DNA of 64,000 bases from Clostridia bacterium. Its GTDB lineage: Bacteria; Bacillota; Clostridia; TANB77; CAG-508. Location of the stretch: NCBI GenBank assembly GCA_017528085.1, contig JAFXPH010000002.1, positions 62,001 through 126,000 of the forward strand, in the 5' to 3' direction. The position numbers were made by a program, and so were the translations under genes. The notes under the pieces were generated by a model. That model searched no databases and had not been told where the DNA came from. It saw nothing but the letters and a program-made list of their open reading frames with translations. This document shows, one piece after another, positions 26,701 through 34,537 of the stretch (its first letter is position 1; every line of letters starts with the position of its first letter).

Positions 26701-27445
26701 TATTTAATAATATGTCCCAATCACTTGGTGCCACATAGTCTTGATATGGGAAATATCCTGGTGATGGATAAGCTGCAAATTTATCCATTATCTTGTTTCC
26801 AGAACTTGCAGTTCCAATATCAACAGCTCCTAATACTGTTTTTCCAAGTCCATATCCAATACTATTTAAATATGGATGAAGTAAAATCATTCTATGTCCT
26901 GCAGTAGTCAAGAATTTTGATTCTCTAAAGAATGAAAAGTTAGGACTTAAGAAATTTGAAGATGATGCGATATGATTTGGAGCATGACTTGCTAAGTTAT
27001 AAAACTCATCATCCATATCATCTGGCTGAGGCATATTAGACAAAATATGTGTTAGGCTCTGATATTTTTTATAATATAACCATTCTAATACTTGTCCTGC
27101 TTGCATAATTTCACTTTGATACATTTCACATTCAACATCATTTAATCCTGATAAGTATCTATAGTAATTCAAATTTGTTAGGCAAAGATCTAAGTATTCT
27201 TGTTTTACAACACCACCACTATATGGTGCTTCATAAGATGGTTTTTCATCAAATGCTGTATCTTCTGTCCAGCCATTATTAATAATTTTTGCGTTTAACC
27301 ATCTTTGGTAAATATCTTGTTTTGATTTTTTAAAGTTATTAAAATCATTTCCATTAATAGTTATTTCTTGAGCATTACTTGTAATTGTAAGTAAGCCTAA
27401 AAGTATTATTAATACTATGACTAACTTTTTGCATATTTTCTTCAT
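23732..27445 (-). CDS. Secreted CAP-domain protein with Big_2 and six ChW repeats
   Basis: A 1237-residue exported surface protein. Residues 1-25 are a signal peptide. A CAP (SCP/PR-1-like) domain spans about 85-215 with NYYRYLSGL and GHRMILLHPYLNSIGYG. Ig-like and four Big_2-type bacterial Ig repeats follow (about 580-915). Six clostridial hydrophobic-W repeats close the protein: 920-965, 971-1017, 1021-1063, 1079-1122, 1125-1173, 1175-1217, in two blocks of three. Repeat 4 lacks the NIGW tryptophan (NIGDQAF). There is no LPXTG or C-terminal membrane segment, so surface retention would rely on ChW or Big_2 binding. The neighbours make surface glycan, a possible ligand. ATG start with GAGGAG upstream. 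Single-gene transcript with its own promoter and terminator. Confidence 0.88.
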   Translation of the reverse strand: MKKICKKLVIVLIILLGLLTITSNAQEITINGNDFNNFKKSKQDIYQRWLNAKIINNGWTEDTAFDEKPSYEAPYSGGVVKQEYLDLCLTNLNYYRYLSGLNDVECEMYQSEIMQAGQVLEWLYYKKYQSLTHILSNMPQPDDMDDEFYNLASHAPNHIASSSNFLSPNFSFFRESKFLTTAGHRMILLHPYLNSIGYGLGKTVLGAVDIGTASSGNKIMDKFAAYPSPGYFPYQDYVAPSDWDILLNTTYFAPLTDEIFNGLEVTIKDVKNNKTYTYNSSSTIEYTNNQTTKTIKTLGKTEDYAIHMFRPDFDNAVSLYSGDYEVTVSNLKNLNGDNVTLTYTVSFYDKYEGVSTNVSEIVYGESTPSFSCDEAEINETIVKYYSPRRAYIKTSIGGMYAADIEDYTKTSYDTMMGSDYMYVPTFTKELPSYITGTNYINKNGIKTFGYTNEGEWHFTYGNDSTLGIKKPYDLSDKFFVDNGSTVEFKATLKDYYKQDYTVYKWVKIVDGELTEITNNSNITVTNDTLKFNSVSQSDSGTYYLVAIHNMNAIYNNNPYYSSRIDVSKKFDINVTSNNLVESLKPYSPSYGVPKGLTEQLKVAFTPEDACNRTLTFTSDNPDVISVDQNGVVTALRGGKANITITSSNGVTCTIQVRCSVKLKTVTYEETEVTLTEGDTYTPIVTINPEDATDYYLNTTSTDNSVASFNHPGTIYAKSAGTCEVYSYCNYPEVTSNRIKVTVLKGAPRVTGIKFKHGEASILEEETIKYNVEVTTTDEMDYTVTWESENPAVATVDSNGNVTGVSEGRTRIIARVNGFEASCYITIEDRPHVVTGLDLNKHLETIYVGDTFKLDATVTTTGPMEYAIEWSSDNPAIANVDSNGNVTAFASGVVTISAKCGRFESVCYVTVNERPVEPDPVKVKYATHIQNIGWEYDKYGSWRYDGEMSGTSGRSLRLEGIKIELGPEIDGGVEYVTHIQNIGWEDKKYGIWRHDGEMSGTSGRSFRLEAIKIRLTGNAANLYDIYYQVHAENIGWMDWAKNGEEAGTAAFGFRLEGIRIVMVPKGEPAPGPTEEPFRANVKVTYSTHVQNIGDQAFVSNGAIAGTSGQSLRLESIRIKLENISGGIEYVTHIQNIGWEDAKGGAWKKDGERSGTSGRSFRLEAIKIRLTGEAAEKYDVYYRVHAQNVGWMGWAKNGEESGTAGHSFRLEGIQIVLVKKGQNPPAYNPPAAKTFAFYN
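23793..24688 (-). repeat. Array of six ChW-coding repeats
   Basis: The coding sequence for the six ChW repeats, arranged as two homologous blocks of three (24688-24257 and 24211-23793). Within the blocks, units 2 and 5 and units 3 and 6 are closest to each other, which points to a block duplication. Confidence 0.8.
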
Positions 27446-27481
27446 AAAATTTTCTCCTCATAACTAAAACTTTACAATTTA

Positions 27482-27510
27482 ATTTTATATTTATGATATT
27501 TATTATTCAA
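27482..27510 (-). promoter_or_regulatory. Promoter for the CAP/ChW gene
   Basis: TTGAAT, 17 bases, TAAAAT on the minus strand, 37 bases before the ATG and downstream of the preceding terminator. Confidence 0.55.
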
Positions 27511-27523
27511 TCATAAATAGCCT

Positions 27524-27562
27524 GCAATATAAAAAAGAACCTACATATAAGTAGGTTCTTTT
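27524..27562 (-). terminator. Terminator at the end of the 34462-27575 operon
   Basis: A 12-bp perfect stem (27533-27544 with 27551-27562), 6-base loop and T-run, 12 bases past the last gene. Core stem identical to that of 23685-23718. Confidence 0.92.
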
Positions 27563-27574
27563 AAAATAATCTTT

Positions 27575-29758
27575 CTATTTATAAATTGGTTTGAAAATAT
27601 ATAATCCATCCTCTGCATAAAGCTGTTCAAAATCCATTGAATATCCTAAAGTATTTAAGTCTTTTTTAGCTACTATATAATCAATTCCTAAGTCTTTTAA
27701 AGATTCAACATTAAGTTCTATAACAATGTTATCAGCAGCTGCAGCATAGATTCTATTTTCTTCATATTTACCTAAATTAATATTTACATGACAATATCTG
27801 TTGTAAATATATTTATTTTCTGGAAGTGCAGCTTTTTCTTCACCTAAAACTGCTTTATATAAATCTACATTTGGATATACATTTGTAGAGTTTATAGTAG
27901 ATAATCCATTTGCTACCATATAGTTATTTAAGTACCAACCTGTATCATCTCCAAGCCACAATGCATCAGGATCAGATTCTCTTATTTCTGCAAATTTAAG
28001 TGATATTGGTTTTTTGTAAATAATATCTGTTGTTCTAGATATTGGATTTACACAAATACCAGTTATTATTGCAATAAATGAACAAACTATCATTGCAAAA
28101 TATTTATACTTATCACGATTTAAATTGTATATTCCGATAAATGCTAACAAGAATAAACATCCTGCGATTAATGTCTTAAGCCATCCTAGCATACTCTCTA
28201 GTCCTGGTAAGAAGAATATAAGTTGTTCTCTTGCAAAGTATGTTGCTAAAGCTGTTGTACCAATAGCTAAAATATATGCTACAGGTTTACTAAAGAATTT
28301 CTTTGATTCATTAGATTTAGCAAACAAGTAAACTAACATGTATATGTTTAGTGTTCCCAAAGTTATGCTTGCTCTATGTGCTGTTGACATAGATAAAAGT
28401 GATGCTTTAGAAAGCCAAATTGGGAATCCCCATTTACAAAATACAAGTAGTATAAATGATACTAATAATGTAGGTATAAAGAATTTTAAATGTTTTGATT
28501 TATTTCTTATTACATACACTATACTTAATATCATTGGTACTGGATAGAATGATAACATACTTGATATTTCACAAGGATTAATCATTTCTTTATATGGTGT
28601 AAATATATTATAGATGTAAGAATAAAGTATTAATGATCCTCCACCTACTTCTTGTCTTTGTCCAGGATAATCTGTATTCATAGTAGCTATAATTGTATTT
28701 TCAGAAAGTGTATACCATCTCCATAGCATTAAACAGATTAATAATACAGTAAATCCAGTGATTACTACATCATGAAATGTAATTCTATATCCAAATTCAG
28801 TGATATTCTTTATAACAATATAAATTAGTATTGCAAGCATAAAGTACGCATATGGCACTTGCCATGCTGGATACAAAACAAATATGTATGCAAGAACTGT
28901 TGATAAAAGTCCAAATGCACATAGGTACTTAACCCACTTTTTATCTGCTAGCATAAACTTATTAATCAGTACTAATATTAGTTGTCCCCAAATCAAAGTG
29001 TCCATACAGTACCACCATTGAGTTGCTGATGAAAATGTAATTAATAGCATACCAAATAGCGATACTCTTTTTCTTTGATCAGTTAATATTAAGAATAACT
29101 CATATGAACCAAGCATCATTAATATTAGTTTTCCATACCAATAAAAGCTTAGTCCTGCGTCATTTCCAAATATGATAAATCCAAGTTGAAGTGGCTTACC
29201 GATTGTTAAAATATCTAATACTGGTGCATCTACTAATGTAAACATATCAGTTTTAGTTCCTCTTAACGTATCATTAAAGTAACTATATTTATTATCTCCC
29301 ACTCCTTGAGATAATTTATAAAGCATTGATGAAGCCCATTCATCAGTTCTAATTAATCTTGGAAGTCCAAGTAATGTATGAAAACGTCTGTCATCTGCGT
29401 TAGTTTGAAATTGTTCATCAAAGTTAACTATACTTGAGCCATGATAGTTCATTATCATAACAAATATCATAAAAGCTAAAGCTAGCTTATACCTGTTCTT
29501 ATGAATAAATTCATACATAACATCTAATCTTATTATTCCATGCAATATTATAAAATAGAATATTCCAGCAACTAAAGCCATTCTATTTTTTGAAATATAT
29601 TGTGGATCTATTCTTCTGTAGAAAGTATACTCAAATACAATAGAGCAAACAGCAGCAATTATTAATCCTATTACAAGCTTTTGCTTAAAGAAGTTTTCTT
29701 TTTTAAAGAAAAACTTTATCTTTTCAAGTACACTTTTCTTTTTAGAATCCTCATTCAT
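27575..29758 (-). CDS. Large polytopic membrane protein, RTDE/QWW family, member 1
   Basis: A 727-residue protein with about 14 membrane segments and a soluble C-terminal domain of about 140 residues. I do not know a biochemical function. It shares a signature set with the products of 29777-32455 and 36951-39110: LIRTDEW in the first large outer loop, TQWW, YPAWQVP, a TDYPGQR-GGG loop, and VNPI before the C-terminal domain. GT-C-like membrane glycosyltransferases or YfhO-type glycan modifiers have this size and topology. The conserved RTDE loop is a candidate catalytic site. ATG at 29758; last gene of its operon, followed by a strong terminator. Confidence 0.78.
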   Translation of the reverse strand: MNEDSKKKSVLEKIKFFFKKENFFKQKLVIGLIIAAVCSIVFEYTFYRRIDPQYISKNRMALVAGIFYFIILHGIIRLDVMYEFIHKNRYKLALAFMIFVMIMNYHGSSIVNFDEQFQTNADDRRFHTLLGLPRLIRTDEWASSMLYKLSQGVGDNKYSYFNDTLRGTKTDMFTLVDAPVLDILTIGKPLQLGFIIFGNDAGLSFYWYGKLILMMLGSYELFLILTDQRKRVSLFGMLLITFSSATQWWYCMDTLIWGQLILVLINKFMLADKKWVKYLCAFGLLSTVLAYIFVLYPAWQVPYAYFMLAILIYIVIKNITEFGYRITFHDVVITGFTVLLICLMLWRWYTLSENTIIATMNTDYPGQRQEVGGGSLILYSYIYNIFTPYKEMINPCEISSMLSFYPVPMILSIVYVIRNKSKHLKFFIPTLLVSFILLVFCKWGFPIWLSKASLLSMSTAHRASITLGTLNIYMLVYLFAKSNESKKFFSKPVAYILAIGTTALATYFAREQLIFFLPGLESMLGWLKTLIAGCLFLLAFIGIYNLNRDKYKYFAMIVCSFIAIITGICVNPISRTTDIIYKKPISLKFAEIRESDPDALWLGDDTGWYLNNYMVANGLSTINSTNVYPNVDLYKAVLGEEKAALPENKYIYNRYCHVNINLGKYEENRIYAAAADNIVIELNVESLKDLGIDYIVAKKDLNTLGYSMDFEQLYAEDGLYIFKPIYK

Positions 29759-29776
29759 TAAAGCTTCTTCCTTCCT

Positions 29777-32455
29777 TTAATATATTACTTTGTATAACTT
29801 AAATAAATCATACTCATCAATTAACTCTAAAAAACTTACTCCAGATAAATCTCTAAATGATAATATGTAATTTATATTTAGACTCTTTACATCTGAAACA
29901 TTTAATCTAAAAAAGTATTCAAAATTTACATTTCCACTAAATGGAGTAAATCTTGTTCTAGACTTACTTACTAGATATGTTTTTACATCAATGATATTAC
30001 TAAACACGTCCATAAATGATGTTGCAACTTTATTTACTGGATATCCTATTTCTTCATAAAAATCCAAGTCTAATAAATCATCTAATTTTTGATATCCAAT
30101 TTTTTCACTAGTAAGCACTCTAATTCCATTATTAGTTAGCATTGAACTATCATCTCCATCAATGCAATCTGTCATCCAAAGTGCTTTTGGGTCTATTTCT
30201 TTAATTCTATTTATCATAGATAGAAAGTCATCTATTTTGCTTTCTTCTTGTTCTAATACTTCGTAAACAATAAATGTATCTTCTACTAATAATTCTTTAA
30301 AATTACCATATGGTTTTTCTAGGTTTAAGTTTTTAGTTGTTATTATGTACTTAATGTTTAATTTATTTAAATCCATGTAATTTAAGAATAATTCTACATA
30401 ATCATCTGCTACAAGTTTTACTCTAGTTTCACCATAAGTTATTTGTACTTTTAAATGATGATATCTATTCCAAATCTTTTCATACTCATCTTTATTTGGG
30501 CTATCTTTAAACAAAGTCTCATAGAATTCTCTATTTGGATAAACTTGAGTTGTATTTATAACTTTAACTCCATTTGCAGCAAATATATTTGATAGAATCA
30601 TATTTTCTGTATAATTTAAAACTACTCCATCTGGATCTTTTTCTCTTATTTGATCAACTATTCTTAAAGCTTCTTTATTATCTATTGCTCCGAATCCTCT
30701 TACTATTGGATTTACTAAAACTCCTCCAATTAAAGTAATAATAATTGTTAATGTAGTTACAAATTTCTTACTATATTCATGATTTATTCCAAAGAACATA
30801 TAGAAAAGTGAACCAAATAGTATTACAGAAAGAAGTGTTTCCCATAATCTTAGCTCTGATATTGCATCTAGACATAAGCAAATAGATAACATTCCAATTG
30901 TAAATACGCTTTTAATTAGTGCACTTTCAAATATCTTATCTTCTTCCTTAATAACATTAATTAAATAAACCATTATATATACGCATAGTGTAGCAAGTGA
31001 CACAGCAGCTCTAGCTCCTGTTGAAATTGAAAGTAATGTCACTTTCGCTAAGATTTCTGGAAATCCTACTATACAATATATTGATAAAAATACACCCACT
31101 ATGCATGATAAAATCAAGAACAAATCTTTTTTCTTATTTCTTATCATGTATATAATAGCAACTATTATTGGAAGTGGATAAAGTGAAAGCATTGTAGCAG
31201 ATTCACAAGCATTTAAATATGGTTCAATATGAACATCAAATAAGCTGTTATCCGTATAATGTGAGAATGATTCATATGGCATGTAAAGGTTATAGAAATA
31301 ACCAAATAATGAACCTTCATCTCCACCTACTCCTACTCTATCACCTGGGTAAACTGTATTAAATGATACATCTAAAACATCTTTTGATACATCATACCAG
31401 TAATATACCATAAGGGCAGCAAGTGCTATAACTATTATTACTAACAAAATATCAAATACATTTACTTTGTATTTTTCTTCTTTAAAGTTTTTAACTAGTA
31501 CATAAATTCCAACCGGGATAAGTGTATATACAAATGACACCATCCATGCTGGATAAAAAACAAATATGTATGACACAAGTGAAATAAATTCAAAAGCTGC
31601 CCACATAATCTTTTTCCATTTTTTATCAGCTAGCATAAACTTATCTAGTATTACAACTAATAATTGTCCCCAAATAAGTGTATCTATACAATACCACCAT
31701 TGAACGGCTGCAGAAAATGCAATTAAAATACCACCATAAATTGATAATCTCTTGTTCTTTTTAGTTAGTATTGACATTATTTCTATTGATCCTAGAAGCA
31801 TTAAAACTAATCTTCCATACCAATAGAAAGCAAATGCATGATTAAAACTTAGTACCAAAAATCCAAGTTGGAAAGGTCTTCCAAGCATTAAAATGGATTT
31901 TACTGGTGAATTATATAAAGTAAACATATTTGTTTTTTCAGATGCTCTATATGCATCTGAATACATGTTATTATCATTATATGATTGACTTTTTAAATAT
32001 GTAGTTTGAGTACCCCATTCATCTGTTCTTATGAATCTAGATACTCCAAGAATTTCTCTTTCTTCAAATCCTTCAACATAAGCTAAGATTCCATCTATTC
32101 TATGAATAGAACTACCATGATATCCTCCAATTGTAACTAGAAGTAAAAATACACATGCAATTAGAATTCTAAAGTCAAATATTTTCTCATATAGCTTCTT
32201 CCTATCAACAATAAAATGAACTAATATAAATAAAAAGCCAATGAAAAATATCATTACTCTTGTTCTAGAAAAACCAATAAACGGATCGATTGGGTAACTG
32301 TTATCACAGCTATATGTCCAATTCCTAATTATGCTAGGATATAAATAAAACTCCATAGCTATAGATAAGGCCATACTTAATATGGCCACTATAACAAATT
32401 TTATTATAAACTTAAATTGTTTTGATTTTACAGTTTTAACTTTTGTTTTATACAT
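29777..32455 (-). CDS. Large polytopic membrane protein, RTDE/QWW family, member 2, duplicated C-terminal module
   Basis: An 892-residue member of the same family: FIRTDEW, VQWW, FYPAWMVS, NTVYPGDR-GGD, VNPIVRG. The extra length comes from the C-terminus. One module runs from about 590 to 740 (IREKDPDG ... LNIKYIITTKNL ... FIVYEV). A second, diverged copy runs from 746 to 892 (IKEIDPKA ... LNINYILSFRDL ... FKLYKV). The other members have one module. The module probably lies outside the cell and could bind the glycan. The ATG at 32455 has AAGGAAA upstream; 11 bases after the GT2 gene. Confidence 0.78.
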   Translation of the reverse strand: MYKTKVKTVKSKQFKFIIKFVIVAILSMALSIAMEFYLYPSIIRNWTYSCDNSYPIDPFIGFSRTRVMIFFIGFLFILVHFIVDRKKLYEKIFDFRILIACVFLLLVTIGGYHGSSIHRIDGILAYVEGFEEREILGVSRFIRTDEWGTQTTYLKSQSYNDNNMYSDAYRASEKTNMFTLYNSPVKSILMLGRPFQLGFLVLSFNHAFAFYWYGRLVLMLLGSIEIMSILTKKNKRLSIYGGILIAFSAAVQWWYCIDTLIWGQLLVVILDKFMLADKKWKKIMWAAFEFISLVSYIFVFYPAWMVSFVYTLIPVGIYVLVKNFKEEKYKVNVFDILLVIIVIALAALMVYYWYDVSKDVLDVSFNTVYPGDRVGVGGDEGSLFGYFYNLYMPYESFSHYTDNSLFDVHIEPYLNACESATMLSLYPLPIIVAIIYMIRNKKKDLFLILSCIVGVFLSIYCIVGFPEILAKVTLLSISTGARAAVSLATLCVYIMVYLINVIKEEDKIFESALIKSVFTIGMLSICLCLDAISELRLWETLLSVILFGSLFYMFFGINHEYSKKFVTTLTIIITLIGGVLVNPIVRGFGAIDNKEALRIVDQIREKDPDGVVLNYTENMILSNIFAANGVKVINTTQVYPNREFYETLFKDSPNKDEYEKIWNRYHHLKVQITYGETRVKLVADDYVELFLNYMDLNKLNIKYIITTKNLNLEKPYGNFKELLVEDTFIVYEVLEQEESKIDDFLSMINRIKEIDPKALWMTDCIDGDDSSMLTNNGIRVLTSEKIGYQKLDDLLDLDFYEEIGYPVNKVATSFMDVFSNIIDVKTYLVSKSRTRFTPFSGNVNFEYFFRLNVSDVKSLNINYILSFRDLSGVSFLELIDEYDLFKLYKVIY

Positions 32456-32466
32456 TATCTATTTCC

Positions 32467-33507
32467 TTACCATTTAACTTCAACATGAAGAACATCTACT
32501 AAAAATCTATTTACCCAAACATATATTACTTGTAGATGTAATTTATATAATAAATGTACGCCCCATATGCAGAAATATTTGAATCCTTTTTTAACACAAT
32601 GTCCTAATTTAAAGAATGGATTTTTCTTCCATACTGGGAAGTTTTCATCTAAGTATTTTCTAATACCTGAAAGAACTTTAAGTGTACTTGAATCTTTGTC
32701 ATATGAAACCATATATGACCAAGATATTGCTATATGAATGAATGCCCATGCAGATAAACAGTATTTATATTCTTCATATTTTCCTAAATCTTCTGCATGT
32801 TGTTTCATTTGAAGCATATACTTCTTTAAGTTTTCTATATCTTTTTCTTTCAAATTATGAATTTGAGAAGAACTTCTTAAATAGTAATGATATAAAACAT
32901 CTGGAATGAATGTTATTCTTGAAATACCATCCATATATGCAGATATTAAAAATAAAGTATCATTGCATCCTCTAAATGGTAAAAACTCTAAATGTTTAAC
33001 TTTTTCTAATCTATAAATCTTATTCCAAAGTGATGGATTAGCATATACAATTAGATCTTCATCCCATTTAACTTCTCTAGTTTGTGTACCGTATTGAGTC
33101 ATTTCAACAGATACTGTTTTACCAGTATCAAGCATTACTCTATCATATCCACTAAAAGCTATGTCGGCATCATTTGCTTTAGCAGCATTATATAATTTCT
33201 CAGCCCAAGTTACTTCTGGAACATCATCTGAATCAATAAAACCTACATATTCACCTGTAGCTTGTTTTAATCCATATGTTCTAGCAGATGCTTCTCCTCC
33301 ATTTTCTTTATGGAAGATTTTAACTTTATTAGGATATTTTTCTTTAAATCCTTCTATTATTTGTGGTGCTGAATCTGTTGAACCGTCATTTACACAAATA
33401 ATTTCAATTTCTTTTAATGTTTGATTACAAAGTGCCTCCATACATCTTGGTACATATTCTTCTAGATTATAAATTGGCACAACAATTGATACTTTAATAT
33501 CGCTCAT
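32467..33507 (-). CDS. Glycosyltransferase family 2
   Basis: A 346-residue GT-A enzyme with VSIVVPIYN, VNDGSTD, GEASARTYGL and the metal-binding FIDSDD motif, plus the WNKIYR acceptor-side motif, the layout of EpsJ/WcaA-type capsule glycosyltransferases. I chose the ATG at 33507 (MSDIKVS) with AGAGGA upstream; the longer frame to 33564 would overlap the preceding gene by 44 bases and lacks a ribosome site. It lies between the DPM1-type gene and the large polytopic genes. Confidence 0.87.
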   Translation of the reverse strand: MSDIKVSIVVPIYNLEEYVPRCMEALCNQTLKEIEIICVNDGSTDSAPQIIEGFKEKYPNKVKIFHKENGGEASARTYGLKQATGEYVGFIDSDDVPEVTWAEKLYNAAKANDADIAFSGYDRVMLDTGKTVSVEMTQYGTQTREVKWDEDLIVYANPSLWNKIYRLEKVKHLEFLPFRGCNDTLFLISAYMDGISRITFIPDVLYHYYLRSSSQIHNLKEKDIENLKKYMLQMKQHAEDLGKYEEYKYCLSAWAFIHIAISWSYMVSYDKDSSTLKVLSGIRKYLDENFPVWKKNPFFKLGHCVKKGFKYFCIWGVHLLYKLHLQVIYVWVNRFLVDVLHVEVKW

Positions 33508-33520
33508 ATTAATCCTCTTT

Positions 33521-34462
33521 TTATTTTTGTTTTTTAAGTTCTGATAAATTTCTTTCACAATCAATTAATCTCATCTCAAAGTTTTGTCTTGAGTTCTTAA
33601 TTATATTATCAAGAGTTAAACCTGTGAATAATGATTGAAGTGATGCCATAAAGAACAATACACTTACAAGTAGTGTTGGAATTCTAACTAATCCTGTATG
33701 TAAATAACCAATAAATGCAGGAATAAAGAATCCAAGACCTGCTGCAAATGCTAAGAAGCATAGTATTCCAAAGAAATTCATTGGTTTATAGTTTTTATAG
33801 AATCCAAATATTGTTTTAATAACTTTGATTCCATCTGGAATTGTATTTAATTTAGATGGAGAATCAGCTGGTCTATCTCTATAATCAACAATTACATTTT
33901 TAAGTTTCATGTTTTTATCTAAAGCATGAATACTCATTTCAGTTTCAATTTCAAATCCTTTACTCATTATTGGGAAAGTTTTAACAAAGTTATAACTGAA
34001 ACCTCTGTAACCTGTTAGAATATCTCTAATATCACTCTTATATAATCTATTAATTAAAGCTCTTACTGTTTTATTTCCTGAGTTATGGAATAATCTTTTA
34101 TTCTCTGTAAAATATGTTGATGAAAGTCTATCACCAATTACCATATCTACTTTCTCATTTAAAACTGCATCTGCAATTTCTCTTGCTGATTCTGCAGGAT
34201 ATGTATCATCACCATCTACTATGATGTAGCATTCAGCATCTATTTCTCTGAACATTGTTCTGATTACATTTCCTTTTCCTTGTCTTGTCTCATATCTAAC
34301 TACAGCACCTGCTTTTCTAGCAAGTTCATCTGTTCCATCTTTTGAATTATTGTCATAAACATAAATTGTAGCTTCTGGAAGTTCTTTCTTAAAATCCTTT
34401 ACTACTTTTTCAATTGTTTTAGCCTCGTTATAACAAGGTATTAATACTGCAATCTTTTCCAT
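33521..34462 (-). CDS. Polyprenyl-phosphate glycosyltransferase (DPM1/GtrB type)
   Basis: The enzyme likely transfers a sugar from a nucleotide donor to undecaprenyl phosphate on the inner face of the membrane. The GT2 domain (1-225) has LIPCYNE, VYDNNSKDGT, VDGDDTYP (DXD) and a RHxxxG-like GYRGFS region; two C-terminal membrane segments (228-250, 262-285) and a charged tail follow. Such enzymes typically work with a GtrA flippase and a GT-C transferase, and a GtrA homologue plus several polytopic proteins lie next door. ATG with AAGGAG upstream; first gene of a unit with its own consensus-like promoter. Confidence 0.88.
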   Translation of the reverse strand: MEKIAVLIPCYNEAKTIEKVVKDFKKELPEATIYVYDNNSKDGTDELARKAGAVVRYETRQGKGNVIRTMFREIDAECYIIVDGDDTYPAESAREIADAVLNEKVDMVIGDRLSSTYFTENKRLFHNSGNKTVRALINRLYKSDIRDILTGYRGFSYNFVKTFPIMSKGFEIETEMSIHALDKNMKLKNVIVDYRDRPADSPSKLNTIPDGIKVIKTIFGFYKNYKPMNFFGILCFLAFAAGLGFFIPAFIGYLHTGLVRIPTLLVSVLFFMASLQSLFTGLTLDNIIKNSRQNFEMRLIDCERNLSELKKQK

Positions 34463-34499
34463 TATTTATAAATCTCCTTTTTTATATAAATACGCCTAA

Positions 34500-34528
34500 A
34501 TTATATACTATAGGCTCACTTTTTTCAA
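34500..34528 (-). promoter_or_regulatory. Internal promoter for the 34462-27575 unit
   Basis: TTGAAA, 17 bases, TATAAT on the minus strand, 38 bases before the DPM1-type gene and only 10 bases past the stop codon of the upstream gene. Confidence 0.75.
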
Positions 34529-34537
34529 GTAATACGC

